This document shows, one piece after another, positions 18,290 through 28,085 of a stretch of DNA of 64,000 nucleotides (its first letter is position 1; every line of letters begins with the position of its first letter). The stretch comes from Legionella hackeliae. GTDB lineage: Bacteria > Pseudomonadota > Gammaproteobacteria > Legionellales > Legionellaceae. A program made the position numbers and the translations under genes. The stretch spans positions 2,858,501 through 2,922,500 of the forward strand of contig NZ_LN681225.1 in the NCBI RefSeq assembly GCF_000953655.1, written 5' to 3'. Below the pieces are notes generated by a model that did no database searches, was not told where the DNA came from, and saw only the letters and a program-made list of their open reading frames with translations.

Positions 18290-19039
18290 TTAATGGATTT
18301 TTTTCCAATAGACTCGTTTTAGTTGATAAGCAACCAGAAAAAAAATACACAGGAATACAATTACAATAACACCAAGACGATAACGAATTAATTTTACGGG
18401 TTCAGCGACATAAGTCAAAAATGTGACCAAATCTTCCAGCATACTATCGAATTCACGTGGATTCATTTCGCCCGGCTCAATTAACAGCAAATGAGCTATC
18501 GGCGATTTTGGATTCGTTTTTTCGCGAACAGCAATTACTCGACCAAGTAGCGGTTCTAAAATATTTGGCATAGCTACATCAGGAATTAACAGATTATTGG
18601 TACCGAAGGGGCGTTTTTTATCCTCATAAAAGCTTTTTAAATAGGTATAAATCCATTCAGGCCCCCGCTCTCGCGCAGTTAATGATAAATCAGGTGGAAC
18701 AATTCCAAACCATTGCAATGCATCCGTGGCTGCCATACTTATTTGAATTGGATCATGAATTTTTGCGGTTGTAAAAACAAGATTATTGAATAATAAATCC
18801 CTATCAATTTCACCTGTGAAGGTTGTTAAACCTAAATCCTCTGCCATACGGTTATAGCGCATAAAACGTAACGAATGACAACCTGAGCAGTAGTTCATAT
18901 AGATTCTCGCCCCACGTTGTAATTTTGCCGAATCTCGCACATCAATATTGACTGGCAACATTTCAATCATTGTAGACGCATGCGTCAGCGAAACGATTAT
19001 GAATCCTATGAGAAAGGATAAAAGCTGTTTTCTAGTCAT
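18290..19039 (-). CDS. petC: Cytochrome c1 of the bc1 complex
   Basis: 249 residues. Signal peptide at about 1-21, a CSGCH haem c site in MNYCSGCHSLRF near residues 49-60, an APDLS-like segment (VPPDLSLTARERGPEWIYTYL), a candidate Met ligand region around DVAMPNILEP, and a C-terminal membrane anchor near 222-240. It passes electrons from the Rieske protein to soluble cytochrome c in the periplasm. It starts 4 bp inside the end of petB. Confidence 0.96.
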   Translation of the reverse strand: MTRKQLLSFLIGFIIVSLTHASTMIEMLPVNIDVRDSAKLQRGARIYMNYCSGCHSLRFMRYNRMAEDLGLTTFTGEIDRDLLFNNLVFTTAKIHDPIQISMAATDALQWFGIVPPDLSLTARERGPEWIYTYLKSFYEDKKRPFGTNNLLIPDVAMPNILEPLLGRVIAVREKTNPKSPIAHLLLIEPGEMNPREFDSMLEDLVTFLTYVAEPVKLIRYRLGVIVIVFLCIFFLVAYQLKRVYWKKIH

Positions 19040-20247
19040 GCTGGTATCCTCTCAGGTACTATTTTATGAGCTTCATAGCGAGTATAAAACGGCATGAATA
19101 CGAAATAAGCAAAATACACTGCCGTAAAAATACGCGCCAACACCTGCTTCCAGGGTGTCATAATGACCGTCCCAAGCCAGCCCAGCATAATAAAACTGAT
19201 AACAAACGCTGCTAAAGCCAACCTGGAATAAATTCCCTTATAACGCATTGAACGTACCGGGCTTTTATCTAGCCAGGGGATAAAGAATAAGACTACTATT
19301 GCGGCGCCCATTGTTATTACACCGAACAGTTTGTCAGGAATAGCCCTTAGCATGGCGTAGAATGGTGTTAAGTACCATACCGGAGCGATATGTTCAGGAG
19401 TTACCATGGGATTTGCGGGTACAAAATTAGCATACTCTAAAAAATAACCTCCCATCTCCGGTATAAAAAAGACGACGGAGAAAAAGATAATTAAAAAAAC
19501 GATAACTCCAACAAAGTCTTTTACCGTGTAATAAGGATGAAAGGGGATGCCATCCAGTGGTCTACCATTCGCATCGACATGTTTTTTAATTTCTATGCCT
19601 TCAGGATTATTTGATCCGACTTTGTGCAAAGCTACTAAATGTAAAAATACAAGTAGCAACATCAAGAGAGGTACACCCACAACATGTAATGCAAAAAAGC
19701 GCTGTAGTGTTGCATTTGCCACGTTGAAATCACCTCGCAACCAAGTTGCAACACTATCACCGACCCAAGGAATAGCACCAAACAGCGAAGTGATAACCTG
19801 AGCTCCCCAAAAGGACATTTGTCCCCAGGGTAATAGATAACCAAAAAAAGCCTCAGCCATTAATAACAGAAAAATTACTACACCGATAAGCCAAATTAGC
19901 TCTCTAGGTTTCTGATATGAACCGTAAAGCAGTGCTCTAAACATATGCAAATAAATCACAATAAAAAAGGCTGACGCACCGGTAGAATGCATATAGCGTA
20001 ATAACCATCCGAAATTTACATCTCGCATAATGTATTCAATGGAGTTAAACGCCTGCTCGGCAGTTGGCGTGTAAAACATAGTAAGCCATAAACCGGTAAC
20101 TAACTGGTTTACTAACACAAGCAGCGCCAGTGATCCGAAAAAATAATAAAAATTAAAATTTTTTGGTGCATAGTACTCACTGAGGTGTTCTCGCCAGGTA
20201 CTCATTAATGGAAAGCGTGTATCTATCCAATTTAGCAATCGACTCAT
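19036..20247 (-). CDS. petB: Cytochrome b of the bc1 complex
   Basis: 403 residues with 8 to 9 membrane helices. The four haem-ligand His residues are visible, in LRYMHSTGASAF and IYLHMFRALLYGSY, and in FALHVVGVPLL and FLHLVALH. The Qo-site motif is PVWY (APVWYLTPFYAML) where most bc1 complexes have PEWY. It oxidises quinol at the Qo site and reduces quinone at Qi. It sits 6 bp after petA and overlaps petC by 4 bp. Confidence 0.97.
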   Translation of the reverse strand: MSRLLNWIDTRFPLMSTWREHLSEYYAPKNFNFYYFFGSLALLVLVNQLVTGLWLTMFYTPTAEQAFNSIEYIMRDVNFGWLLRYMHSTGASAFFIVIYLHMFRALLYGSYQKPRELIWLIGVVIFLLLMAEAFFGYLLPWGQMSFWGAQVITSLFGAIPWVGDSVATWLRGDFNVANATLQRFFALHVVGVPLLMLLLVFLHLVALHKVGSNNPEGIEIKKHVDANGRPLDGIPFHPYYTVKDFVGVIVFLIIFFSVVFFIPEMGGYFLEYANFVPANPMVTPEHIAPVWYLTPFYAMLRAIPDKLFGVITMGAAIVVLFFIPWLDKSPVRSMRYKGIYSRLALAAFVISFIMLGWLGTVIMTPWKQVLARIFTAVYFAYFVFMPFYTRYEAHKIVPERIPA

Positions 20248-20253
20248 CTTGGA

Positions 20254-20898
20254 TTATCCTTGTTTCTTTTCTTCGCCAATTACAATCACATGTTCACTCG
20301 CAAAGTAATACGGTGGTACTTGTAAATTAATCGGCGCAGGAACTCCCTTAAATACTCTTCCGGCCAAATCAAAGGTCGAACCGTGACATGGGCAATAGAA
20401 TCCACCAGCCCAATCTGGGCCAAGCTCATTCACTTCGGGAAAATATTTTGGGGAACATCCCAAGTGAGTACAAATCCCTACTAACACCAAATATTCAGGA
20501 TTTATTGAGCGGTAGCGATTTTTAGCATAAACAGGCTGTTGTTCAACCAAAGACTCAGGGTCACGGAGTTGTTCTTCCGCTCCTTTTAAAGTAGCTAACA
20601 TTTCTTTACTGCGCTTGATAATCCATACCGGCTTACCCCTCCATTCAACTGTAACTTGTTGGCCTGGCTCCATCTTGCTTAAATCAACCTGCACAGGCGC
20701 ACCCGCGGCCTCTGCTTGAGCACTCGGCAACCATGAAGAAATAAAAGGAGTTAATGCACAAGCAACACCAACACCACCTAAAATGCCAGTCGTTGTAAGT
20801 AAGAATTTACGCCGTTGTTCGTCAATTTCCTCTTCGGTAGGAGTATCATTTTGGTTGGGATCGTTTTCATCAATCACATTCATATCGTCCTGGTTCAT
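20254..20898 (-). CDS. petA: Ubiquinol-cytochrome c reductase Rieske iron-sulfur subunit
   Basis: 214 residues. An acidic N-terminus and a Tat-like segment (EQRRKFLLTTTGILGGVG) lead to one membrane helix. The cluster-binding motifs CTHLGC and CPCHGS with the linking Pro loop follow. It carries electrons from quinol to cytochrome c1. First gene of petABC. A weak promoter may lie at about 20945-20975 on the minus strand (a TATAAC -10). ATGs at 20898 and 20883 are both possible starts. Confidence 0.96.
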   Translation of the reverse strand: MNQDDMNVIDENDPNQNDTPTEEEIDEQRRKFLLTTTGILGGVGVACALTPFISSWLPSAQAEAAGAPVQVDLSKMEPGQQVTVEWRGKPVWIIKRSKEMLATLKGAEEQLRDPESLVEQQPVYAKNRYRSINPEYLVLVGICTHLGCSPKYFPEVNELGPDWAGGFYCPCHGSTFDLAGRVFKGVPAPINLQVPPYYFASEHVIVIGEEKKQG

Positions 20899-21175
20899 CC
20901 CTTAGTTCCATTCCCGCTAAATTGCTAACACAAGAAAATTAATTCAGTTATAACAAAGAATTAGGCATTTGAAAACGAAAGGCTATTTTCTGACGAAAAA
21001 AAATCTAAATAACCAGGGTGGATTAGGCCAAATAACCAACAAATATGTTACGTGTCTCTAGCTTGCTCGAGACATCTGATTAGTGTTTTAAATTTTAAGT
21101 TCATATTTTAGTAAGTTGATATTAATCCTGTGTGAGATAATTTATAGGAAAAATTTATGTATATGCTTCTGGATG

Positions 21176-21194
21176 CCTCGGACAAGCCGAGGCA
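21176..21194. repeat. Single copy of the CGGACAAGCCG palindromic repeat core
   Basis: CCTCGGACAAGCCGAGG forms a perfect stem around ACAA with flanks CCTCGG / CCGAGG, followed by ACGTAGGGATC. Core and flank match the repeat at 5863-6090, so this is a dispersed intergenic element of this genome. Confidence 0.7.
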
Positions 21195-21400
21195 CGTAGG
21201 GATCGCATGGAGGATGGACAAGCAGGACACGAGACAGGACAGACAAGACACGGGGAAAGAACAATCAAGATACGGGGAAAGAACAACCAGACATGTAGTA
21301 GGAAGCAGGATATAGAGGAGGGACAAGTAGAGGAGACTAGGGCAAGGATAGGACGAACGTGAATGCAGGATGGACAAACCGACATACTTTTTCCTGCAAT
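21195..21400 (-). other. Pyrimidine-rich, G-poor tract between rpsI and petA (possible Rho site)
   Basis: Read on the minus strand, the direction of rpsI, the RNA would be rich in C and U and poor in G, with repeated TGTCC words. Within it is a 22-bp tandem repeat (about 21244-21288) built on ACGGGGAAAGAACAA as read on the plus strand. No gene is present; frames here are low-complexity. The bias is what Rho-loading (rut) sites look like. It separates rpsI from petABC, which are contiguous in many relatives. It contains no other feature I can name. Confidence 0.45.
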
Positions 21401-21417
21401 CTCTGTTTTAAACGCAC

Positions 21418-21443
21418 AAAAAAACCCCGCTGGTGCGGGGCTT
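21418..21443 (-). terminator. Rho-independent terminator of rplM-rpsI
   Basis: CCCCGC (21425-21430) pairs with GCGGGG (21435-21440). On the minus strand the stem is followed by a run of seven T. It lies about 20 bp after the rpsI stop. Confidence 0.92.
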
Positions 21444-21461
21444 TTACTAATCGAAATCGTA

Positions 21462-21893
21462 TTAGCGTTTTGAGTATTGAGTTGCACGACGTGCTTTGTG
21501 CAAACCAACCTTTTTTCTTTCCACGCGTCTTGAATCGCGAGTTAATAAACCACGTGCACGTAATTTTCTACGGAATGAAGTTTGGCTAGGTTCAGCATCT
21601 TCAGCTAAATCAATCTCATCATAAGCCACTAATGCTCGAGCAATACCTAAACGTATAGCACCAGCTTGGCCAGAGATTCCACCACCAACAACAGTAGCGT
21701 AGATATCAAATTTACCGAGAACATCAACAGTTTCTAAAGGTTGACGTACAATCATGCATGATGTTTCGCGACCGAAATATTCTTCCAAGGTGCGATTATT
21801 AATTTTAATTTCGCCTTTACCTGGACGTAAGAAAACTCTAGCCGTTGAACTTTTTCTACGACCTGTGCCGTAGTATTGCTGTTTTTCAGCCAT
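21462..21893 (-). CDS. rpsI: 30S ribosomal protein S9
   Basis: 143 residues. Family hallmarks: [19 protein letters not shown] at the N-terminus, [19 protein letters not shown] in the middle and the basic tail [17 protein letters not shown], whose last residues contact P-site tRNA. It follows rplM by 5 bp as in most bacteria and ends in a strong terminator. The N-terminus is slightly longer than in E. coli. Confidence 0.98.
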   Translation of the reverse strand: MAEKQQYYGTGRRKSSTARVFLRPGKGEIKINNRTLEEYFGRETSCMIVRQPLETVDVLGKFDIYATVVGGGISGQAGAIRLGIARALVAYDEIDLAEDAEPSQTSFRRKLRARGLLTRDSRRVERKKVGLHKARRATQYSKR

Positions 21894-21898
21894 AATAC

Positions 21899-22333
21899 TT
21901 ATTCCTCAATCTCAAGTTGCTTGGGTTGCTGAGCTGTATGTGGATGCTCATTACCAGCATAAACTTTCAGTTTACGATACATTTCTCGACCTAAAGGATT
22001 CTTGGGAAGCATTCCTTTTACTGCGAGTTCAATAATTCGTACAGGATTCTTTGCTTGCAACTTATCGAAAGATGTTTCTTTTATACCACCTGGAAAGCCA
22101 GAGTGATGATAATACATCTTTTCTTTGAATTTACGGCCAGTAACAGTTACTTTTTCCGCATTGGTTACAATAATATAATCACCTGTATCAACGTGTGGTG
22201 TATATTCAGCTTTGTGTTTGCCACGTAAACGACGAGCAATCTCAGTAGCAAGTCGACCTAAAACTTTGTCGCTAGCATCGATCACAAACCAGTCGCGTTT
22301 GACTTCGTGTGTCTTGGCGCTAAATGTTTTCAT
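21899..22333 (-). CDS. rplM: 50S ribosomal protein L13
   Basis: 144 residues. Typical segments are [23 protein letters not shown] at the start (with K instead of the first D), [31 protein letters not shown] and [21 protein letters not shown]. An early-assembly protein of the large subunit. First gene of the rplM-rpsI pair, with a sigma-70-like promoter upstream. Confidence 0.98.
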   Translation of the reverse strand: MKTFSAKTHEVKRDWFVIDASDKVLGRLATEIARRLRGKHKAEYTPHVDTGDYIIVTNAEKVTVTGRKFKEKMYYHHSGFPGGIKETSFDKLQAKNPVRIIELAVKGMLPKNPLGREMYRKLKVYAGNEHPHTAQQPKQLEIEE

Positions 22334-22381
22334 TAATAACTCCGTACCGCCTTTATTGGTAATCTTTCAATCAGACGGGCG

Positions 22382-22410
22382 ATTTTAACTAAAACCTGAA
22401 GAACCTACAA
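22382..22410 (-). promoter_or_regulatory. Sigma-70-type promoter of rplM-rpsI
   Basis: Minus strand TTGTAG (22410-22405), 17-nt spacer, TAAAAT (22387-22382). Transcription would start about 45 nt before the rplM ATG. Confidence 0.6.
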
Positions 22411-22562
22411 GTGCAATACTATAATTTCTTGCAAGCTTTTTAGATTCTTCGGCATTTTTTAAGTTGGAAGGCTAAAAAACATCTATATAGAGGGACAATC
22501 TATAATGCTTTCAGCTTAAACCAGTTAATAAAACATTCAACTAATTTAAGTTTTTTTGATAC

Positions 22563-22877
22563 TTAACCAGGGATTAGCAAATGCTCTACTGTATTACCAG
22601 CTACCAAATGACTGTCTATTATTTCATCTATATCAGCCATAGTCGCGTAAGTATACCATATACCTTCAGGGTAAATCACCACACAAGGTCCTTCACTGCA
22701 GCGACCAAGGCATCCTGACTTACTTATTCTTATTTTGCCAGGACCATGCAAATCAAGTTCCAATAATCGTGCCTTCATATGTTCAAAGAAAGGCTCCCCA
22801 CCCGTATTTGCACAGCATTGCTTCCCGGCCATCTTTTGATTCGTGCATAAAAAAATATGCTTAATATAATGCGCCAA
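22563..22877 (-). CDS. Thioredoxin-like [2Fe-2S] ferredoxin
   Basis: 104 residues of the small thioredoxin-like ferredoxin family. Candidate cluster ligands are Cys in IFLCTNQK and KQCCA and the pair in SGCLGRCSEGPCVVIYPEG, the family's most conserved part. The partner is unknown; such proteins are low-potential electron carriers. It starts 4 bp after the end of ihfA and is probably the last gene of the thrS-ihfA string. Confidence 0.88.
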   Translation of the reverse strand: MAHYIKHIFLCTNQKMAGKQCCANTGGEPFFEHMKARLLELDLHGPGKIRISKSGCLGRCSEGPCVVIYPEGIWYTYATMADIDEIIDSHLVAGNTVEHLLIPG

Positions 22878-22881
22878 CGAA

Positions 22882-23175
22882 CTACTTACTCCGTTCTTCG
22901 ATCTTGGTTTTTAATTTAAGACCTGGTTTAAAAGTCACCACACGTCTTGCTACGACAGGAATAGCCTGTCCTGTTTTTGGATTTCTTCCCGGACGTTGGG
23001 GTTTATCACGCAAGGTAAAATTGCCAAACCCCGACAACTTAACATGCTTACCATTCTCTAAAGAATGCTTTAATGTTTCAAAAAACTGCTCTACCATGTC
23101 TCTGGCGTCCGACTTACCGAGACCCAATTCATTACATAAAGTTTCTGCAATCATTGCTTTACTTAGTGCATTCAC
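22882..23175 (-). CDS. ihfA: Integration host factor subunit alpha
   Basis: 97 residues. HU/IHF fold with [31 protein letters not shown] and the DNA-inserting beta arm [21 protein letters not shown]. The Pro in RPGRNP is the intercalating residue. It bends DNA sharply as a heterodimer with IhfB. It follows pheT by 2 bp, the standard gammaproteobacterial order. Confidence 0.98.
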   Translation of the reverse strand: MNALSKAMIAETLCNELGLGKSDARDMVEQFFETLKHSLENGKHVKLSGFGNFTLRDKPQRPGRNPKTGQAIPVVARRVVTFKPGLKLKTKIEERSK

Positions 23176-23177
23176 GA

Positions 23178-25556
23178 TTAGTCCCTCAATATTATGGCAA
23201 ATTTTTCATTTAGTGCTTTGAGTATAGCACTGATTATTGTATTGATCTCTGTATCGACCATAGTTCGTTTATCATCCTGCAAAGTCAATGCAATAGCCAG
23301 ACTTTTTTTGCCTTCAGGGATAGATTCACCCATATATACATCAAACACATCAAATGACTTAAGGTAATTCGCCTCAACAACTTCACGCACGGCACCCTCA
23401 ATTTGTGCGGCAGTAATTTCATTGTCCACCAGCAAAGAAAGATCTCTGCGTATTTGTGGGAATTTTGATATTTGTTGATACCGAGATGTGGTTTCGCTGA
23501 TTAATGGATTTAAGCGCAGTTCAAACATAACAACATCATCGTGAATATCAAGAGCGTCTGCAATACGTGGGTGTAAGACCCCACACCAGCCTGTTTCTTG
23601 ATTAGCAATTATAATTTTTGCTGATTTACCAGGATGTAACGCAGCGTGTTGAGCTGCTGTAAAGCTAACATCCTCTATTTGTAACAAGGCAAAGAGAGCT
23701 TCAAGATCACCTTTTAAATCATAAAAATCAAATTTTCCTGACTTTTCACCCCAATTTAATGTTCCATATTCACCAGTGAGCAATCCAGCAATGCAAGGAT
23801 GCTCATGCAACTCCCCATCTTTAAGCTCAAAAATAACCCCTGACTCAAAAAACTTAATGGCTGTTTGTTGGCGGTGAATATTATAAATCATTGAAGCTAA
23901 TAAACCCGGCCACATTCCAACACGCATCTGTGACAATTCAGAAGAGATAGGATTGAGCAATTGCATGGCAGCTTGTTGTGGATAAAGCGCTTCCTGTAAT
24001 TCAGGATCGACAAAGCTATAACTAATTGTTTCGTGATATCCACGGGAAATAAATAATTGAGCAACTCGTGCTCCTAGTAATTCGGTCGGGTTTATGCGAC
24101 CTGCTTGCACTGCAGCAATCATTTTACTGCCTGGTAGTTGATCATAACCATTTAGACGAGCAATTTCTTCCACCAAATCAACATCAAGACTGATATCAAA
24201 CCGATGTGATGGAATTTTAACTTTCCAGGGGGTTGTGCTTTTATCGATTTGCATGCCTAAGCGTTCAAGCATGCCAATCATTGTCGCATCGTCAATTGTC
24301 AAACCCGTCACTTGTGTAACTCTGGAAGGATTAAATAAAACGGTGTTTTGTGCAGGTAACGCTTCTGATTTAGAGGCAGAGCATACAGGCCCTGCAATCC
24401 CCCCCACAATATCAAGCAATAACGCAGTTGCTCTCTCTAAAGCAATAGATTGCAATTGCGGATCAACCCCGCGCTCAAAACGCTGAGACGAGTCAGTGCA
24501 TAGGCCATAACTTCTTGCGACCCCTGCAATCGTTAATGGACTGAAGAACGCACTCTCAAGAAAAACTGCGGTAGTTTGCTCTTGAACAGCACTATGTTCC
24601 CCACCCATAACGCCTGCCATTGCTAGCGGTTGCTGATTATCGGCAATAACTAACACTCGCTCATGTAAGTCGACCTCCTGACCATCAAGCAGAGTTAAGG
24701 TTTCTTTTGCCTTGGCCATTCGAACAATAATGTCTCCTTGCAACGCATTTAAATCGAAAGCATGCATAGGCTGGCCCAGTTCAAGCATGACATAATTCGT
24801 CACATCAACAACAGGATGTATAGGACGAACGCCTGCACGGCGCAAACGCTCAATCATCCATACCGGTGTAATCGCTTCGGGATTAATATCACGAATCACC
24901 CGGCCATAATATTGTGGACATGCTTCAGGAGCTTGCAATTTAATAGAGCGCTGTTCATCAGACGCAGGTTGTACAACTTCATTTGGCATTGTTTTAAGGG
25001 GTGTTTGAGTAATTGCCGCAACCTCTCGGGCAACCCCTAATACGCTAAAACAATCTGCACGATTAGGTGTTAAATCAATATCAAAGACCCAATCATTTAA
25101 ATTAAGATAAGTTCTTATATCCATCCCAACGGGCGCATTGTCATCTAGCTCCATTATGCCATCCGATTGCTCGGTTAAACCCAACTCGGTTGTTGAGCAC
25201 AGCATACCTTGTGATAATTCGCCTTTAAGCATGGATTCTTTGATTGTTAAATCACCAGGTAAATGCGCTCCGATTTGCGCCAATGCAACTTTTAACCCTG
25301 GGCGCACATTAGAGGCACCACAGACGACTTTTAATGGCTGACCAGTGCCAGTATTCACTTCGCACAAGGTTAATTTATCGGCTTGTGGATGTGGCTTTGT
25401 GCTTGTTACTTGCCCTACGATAACATTATTAAATTTACCTGCAACGGGATTTACTGCGTCGACCTCTAAACCTGCCATGGTCAAGAGTGCTGCCAATTGC
25501 TGCTCGTCTAAAGAGGGGTTGACCCATTCACGTAACCATAATTCACTAACTTTCAT
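23178..25556 (-). CDS. pheT: Phenylalanine--tRNA ligase beta subunit
   Basis: 792 residues. Starts [16 protein letters not shown] as usual; the upstream in-frame ATG at 25586 is rejected because it adds ten unusual residues. Domains in order: N-terminal helix, EMAP-like tRNA-binding domain (about 40-155), B3/B4 editing domain (about 210-390), B5 domains, catalytic-like domain (about 470-690) and C-terminal anticodon-binding domain (about 700-790). It pairs with PheS to charge tRNA-Phe and hydrolyses mischarged Tyr-tRNA. Confidence 0.97.
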   Translation of the reverse strand: MKVSELWLREWVNPSLDEQQLAALLTMAGLEVDAVNPVAGKFNNVIVGQVTSTKPHPQADKLTLCEVNTGTGQPLKVVCGASNVRPGLKVALAQIGAHLPGDLTIKESMLKGELSQGMLCSTTELGLTEQSDGIMELDDNAPVGMDIRTYLNLNDWVFDIDLTPNRADCFSVLGVAREVAAITQTPLKTMPNEVVQPASDEQRSIKLQAPEACPQYYGRVIRDINPEAITPVWMIERLRRAGVRPIHPVVDVTNYVMLELGQPMHAFDLNALQGDIIVRMAKAKETLTLLDGQEVDLHERVLVIADNQQPLAMAGVMGGEHSAVQEQTTAVFLESAFFSPLTIAGVARSYGLCTDSSQRFERGVDPQLQSIALERATALLLDIVGGIAGPVCSASKSEALPAQNTVLFNPSRVTQVTGLTIDDATMIGMLERLGMQIDKSTTPWKVKIPSHRFDISLDVDLVEEIARLNGYDQLPGSKMIAAVQAGRINPTELLGARVAQLFISRGYHETISYSFVDPELQEALYPQQAAMQLLNPISSELSQMRVGMWPGLLASMIYNIHRQQTAIKFFESGVIFELKDGELHEHPCIAGLLTGEYGTLNWGEKSGKFDFYDLKGDLEALFALLQIEDVSFTAAQHAALHPGKSAKIIIANQETGWCGVLHPRIADALDIHDDVVMFELRLNPLISETTSRYQQISKFPQIRRDLSLLVDNEITAAQIEGAVREVVEANYLKSFDVFDVYMGESIPEGKKSLAIALTLQDDKRTMVDTEINTIISAILKALNEKFAIILRD

Positions 25557-25661
25557 TGTAAATACCCGTCTAATATCAAAAGACAATTACCATAGGAGCG
25601 CATTTCTTGCCGTCATGGTGACGTTCCACACCATGATCCATTTAGCTGTATGGCAAATCTA

Positions 25662-26675
25662 TTAAAACTGTTTTAAAAAGGTTACATCATTCTCAAACAT
25701 CATGCGCAAGTCATCAATGCCGAAGTAAAGCATAGCTAGTCTGTCCATTCCCATACCAAAAGCCCAGCCTTGATATTCGTCAGGAGAAATATTAACTGCT
25801 TGCAATACATTAGGATGAACCATGCCACATCCTAACACTTCCAACCATCCAGTAAACTTGCATGAACGACACCCTTTGCCAAAACATTGCGTACATTCAA
25901 TATCCACTTCTGCAGATGGCTCTGTGAAGGGAAAATAAGAAGGTCTAAATCGCAAAGCAAGCTCGCGGCCAAAGAAATAGGCAAAGAAATCTTGTAATAA
26001 TCCTTTTAAATCAGAAAGAGTAGATTCTTTATCAATTAATAAACCTTCAACCTGATGAAACATTGGAGTATGGGTGACGTCTGAGTCACAACGGTAAACA
26101 CGTCCAGGTGCAATTAAACGTAATGGGGGGTTGCGATTCTCCATGACTCTAATTTGCACAGGTGAAGTATGGGTTCGCAACAAACGGCCATCGCCGAAAT
26201 AAAAAGTGTCATGCATTGCTCGAGCAGGATGATGACCTGGGATATTTAACGCTTCAAAATTATAAAATTCGGTTTCGATTTCAGGGCCTGTAACAATATC
26301 AAAGCCCAATCGGCTAAAATAATCAGTGATTCGTTGTTTAACTTGGGTAACAGGGTGTAAAGAGCCACTTTTAGCCTGACGTCCAGGCAAGGTTACATCG
26401 ATGCGTTCAGCATCAAGCTTTTTCTGCAATTGCTCTTCTTTAAGTTGCAGCATTTTCTCTTCAATGAGATTACTTATCTCACGTTTAGCTTGGTTAACTA
26501 ATTGACCTACCTTGGGCTTCTCCTCAGCAGACAAGTTCGCCAAGCTTTTCAGAATCTCTGTTAGCTGTCCTTTTTTTCCCAAGTAATCTACTCGGATTGC
26601 TTCTAAAACAGAAATATCTTTCGCTTGTACAATTGCATCGGCAGCTTGTTGCTGTAATAGGATGATATCTTGCAT
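25662..26675 (-). CDS. pheS: Phenylalanine--tRNA ligase alpha subunit
   Basis: 337 residues. An N-terminal coiled coil (about 1-90) is followed by the class II core: [17 protein letters not shown], the HDTFYF and [12 protein letters not shown] stretches (motif 2), FHQVEGL, and the C-terminal [19 protein letters not shown] (motif 3). A four-Cys pattern CTQC...CRSC at about 262-274 may bind zinc. It forms the active site of the alpha2beta2 enzyme. A terminator-like hairpin lies just upstream. Confidence 0.97.
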   Translation of the reverse strand: MQDIILLQQQAADAIVQAKDISVLEAIRVDYLGKKGQLTEILKSLANLSAEEKPKVGQLVNQAKREISNLIEEKMLQLKEEQLQKKLDAERIDVTLPGRQAKSGSLHPVTQVKQRITDYFSRLGFDIVTGPEIETEFYNFEALNIPGHHPARAMHDTFYFGDGRLLRTHTSPVQIRVMENRNPPLRLIAPGRVYRCDSDVTHTPMFHQVEGLLIDKESTLSDLKGLLQDFFAYFFGRELALRFRPSYFPFTEPSAEVDIECTQCFGKGCRSCKFTGWLEVLGCGMVHPNVLQAVNISPDEYQGWAFGMGMDRLAMLYFGIDDLRMMFENDVTFLKQF

Positions 26676-26696
26676 GATTTAAACCTACATGTAGAA

Positions 26697-26720
26697 AAGG
26701 AGGCTACAGCCTCCTTGTTA
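26697..26720 (-). terminator. Terminator-like hairpin upstream of pheS (possible attenuator)
   Basis: AAGGAGGCT pairs with AGCCTCCTT (26697-26705 with 26708-26716), a 9-bp stem with a 2-nt loop. On the minus strand a short TTTTC follows before the pheS ATG at 26675. It lies between rplT and pheS where E. coli has the pheST attenuator. Confidence 0.7.
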
Positions 26721-26837
26721 GAGCAAAGGACAAACCATAAAAACCTGGATTTTGGTTAATTCAAACTTGTATTAACTTAATTTGCAAGGCTTAAATTATG
26801 GTTTGCTAAAGCTCTTAGTTATCACGATACTAACTTA

Positions 26838-27194
26838 CTATGCAAGTGCTGCTTTCGCTTTTTCAGCTATTGCTGCAAACGCTGGCTTATCATACACAGC
26901 CATATCCGCTAATACCTTACGATCCAACTCAATCGCAGCTTTTTTCAAGCCAGCAATCAAACGACTATAAGATAATCCGCACTCACGTGCTTGAGCATTG
27001 ATACGAGTGATCCACAATGCACGGAATTGACGCTTTTTCTGACGACGGTCACGATAAGCGTATTGACCTGCTTTGATAACCGCTTGTTTAGCAACACGGT
27101 AGGTGCGACTACGGGCACCGTAATAACCTTTGGCTTGATCTAAAATTTTCTTATGACGTGCTTTAGCCGTCACACCACGTTTAACTCTTGGCAT
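26838..27194 (-). CDS. rplT: 50S ribosomal protein L20
   Basis: 118 residues. [38 protein letters not shown] and [20 protein letters not shown] are diagnostic. It binds 23S rRNA early in assembly. In E. coli it also represses its own operon by binding the leader, which I did not try to fold here. Downstream of rpmI by 14 bp. Confidence 0.98.
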   Translation of the reverse strand: MPRVKRGVTAKARHKKILDQAKGYYGARSRTYRVAKQAVIKAGQYAYRDRRQKKRQFRALWITRINAQARECGLSYSRLIAGLKKAAIELDRKVLADMAVYDKPAFAAIAEKAKAALA

Positions 27195-27208
27195 TTCTAA
27201 TCCTCCCC

Positions 27209-27409
27209 TTAACTACCGTGCAACATACGTCTAGCTAAACGTGCATCGCATTCTTTCAACGTGCAAGAACCAACACGAAGATGGCGCTTTTGTTTAGTCG
27301 ATTTTTTGGTGAGGATATGGTTTCTATAAGCACCTCGGCGCTTGACAGAACCACTTGCTGTCTTACGGAAGCGTTTTTGCGCTCCACGATGTGACTTTAA
27401 TTTAGGCAT
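27209..27409 (-). CDS. rpmI: 50S ribosomal protein L35
   Basis: 66 residues. [24 protein letters not shown] and [16 protein letters not shown] are the family pattern. Very basic. It lies between infC and rplT in the conserved translation operon, with a 123-bp gap to infC that may hold a separate start or regulatory site. Confidence 0.98.
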   Translation of the reverse strand: MPKLKSHRGAQKRFRKTASGSVKRRGAYRNHILTKKSTKQKRHLRVGSCTLKECDARLARRMLHGS

Positions 27410-27532
27410 AACATAGTACTCCGCATTTGTTCTGCTACTAACAATAAATGTAGCTATCTATTGGCCAATGCCAATATTCACAACTACTCAAGGTCTTAGG
27501 TCAGTTGCTTATTTTGCCAACGATTAACAGAC

Positions 27533-28066
27533 CTATTTCTTTTTAGGTGCCAACACCATCAATAATTGACGACCCTCACGTTTCGCTTGTTGCTCAACGA
27601 CACCATATTCAGCTGTGTCTTGCAGCAGACGCTCCATGATTTTCATACCAATTTCTTGATGCGCCATTTCTCGCCCACGAAAACGGAGCGTTACTTTGAC
27701 CTTGTCACCATGATTTAGGAAACGAATCAGGTTGCGTAGCTTGACCTGATAATCCCCATCTTCCGTCGTTGGACGGAATTTCAGCTCTTTAACTTGAATT
27801 TGCTTTTGCTTTTTCTTTGCTTCAGCTTGCTTTTTACTCAATTCAAAGAGAAATTTACCATAATCCATAATGCGGCAAACAGGCGGCTTGGCTGTTGGTG
27901 AAATCTCAACAAGATCAAATCCCCCTTCTTCTGCCGCACGCAAAGCTTCTCGCGTTGATACAATTCCCACCTGATTGCCATCGACATCAATTAAGCGTAC
28001 CTCAGGTACATTGATCTGTTCATTAACTCGCGCGCGATCGCTATCACGCTTATTTGATGCACTAAT
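27533..28066 (-). CDS. infC: Translation initiation factor IF-3, ATT start
   Basis: 177 residues starting at a rare ATT codon (28066-28064) with GGAGGA 7 nt upstream. The residues after it ([17 protein letters not shown]) are the known IF-3 N-terminus. The first conventional in-frame start is 32 codons later, inside the conserved N-domain, so it cannot be right. The N-domain covers about 1-75, a Lys/Gln-rich linker about 76-95, and the C-domain holds [18 protein letters not shown]. In E. coli the AUU start lets IF-3 repress its own translation, and the same control is likely here. It lies 19 bp after thrS. Confidence 0.96.
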   Translation of the reverse strand: MSASNKRDSDRARVNEQINVPEVRLIDVDGNQVGIVSTREALRAAEEGGFDLVEISPTAKPPVCRIMDYGKFLFELSKKQAEAKKKQKQIQVKELKFRPTTEDGDYQVKLRNLIRFLNHGDKVKVTLRFRGREMAHQEIGMKIMERLLQDTAEYGVVEQQAKREGRQLLMVLAPKKK

Positions 28067-28085
28067 AGTTCAGTCCTCCAAGTGG

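Noticed and set aside
21108..21508. Overlapping low-complexity frames rich in Ser, Cys, Pro and Leu on the minus strand
   Set aside because: Produced by the C/U-rich tract; no start site and overlap with the rpsI terminator and gene.
26727..26750. MVCPLL leader peptide as a pheST attenuator peptide
   Set aside because: No Phe codons and overlap with the hairpin make a ribosome-stalling role unlikely.
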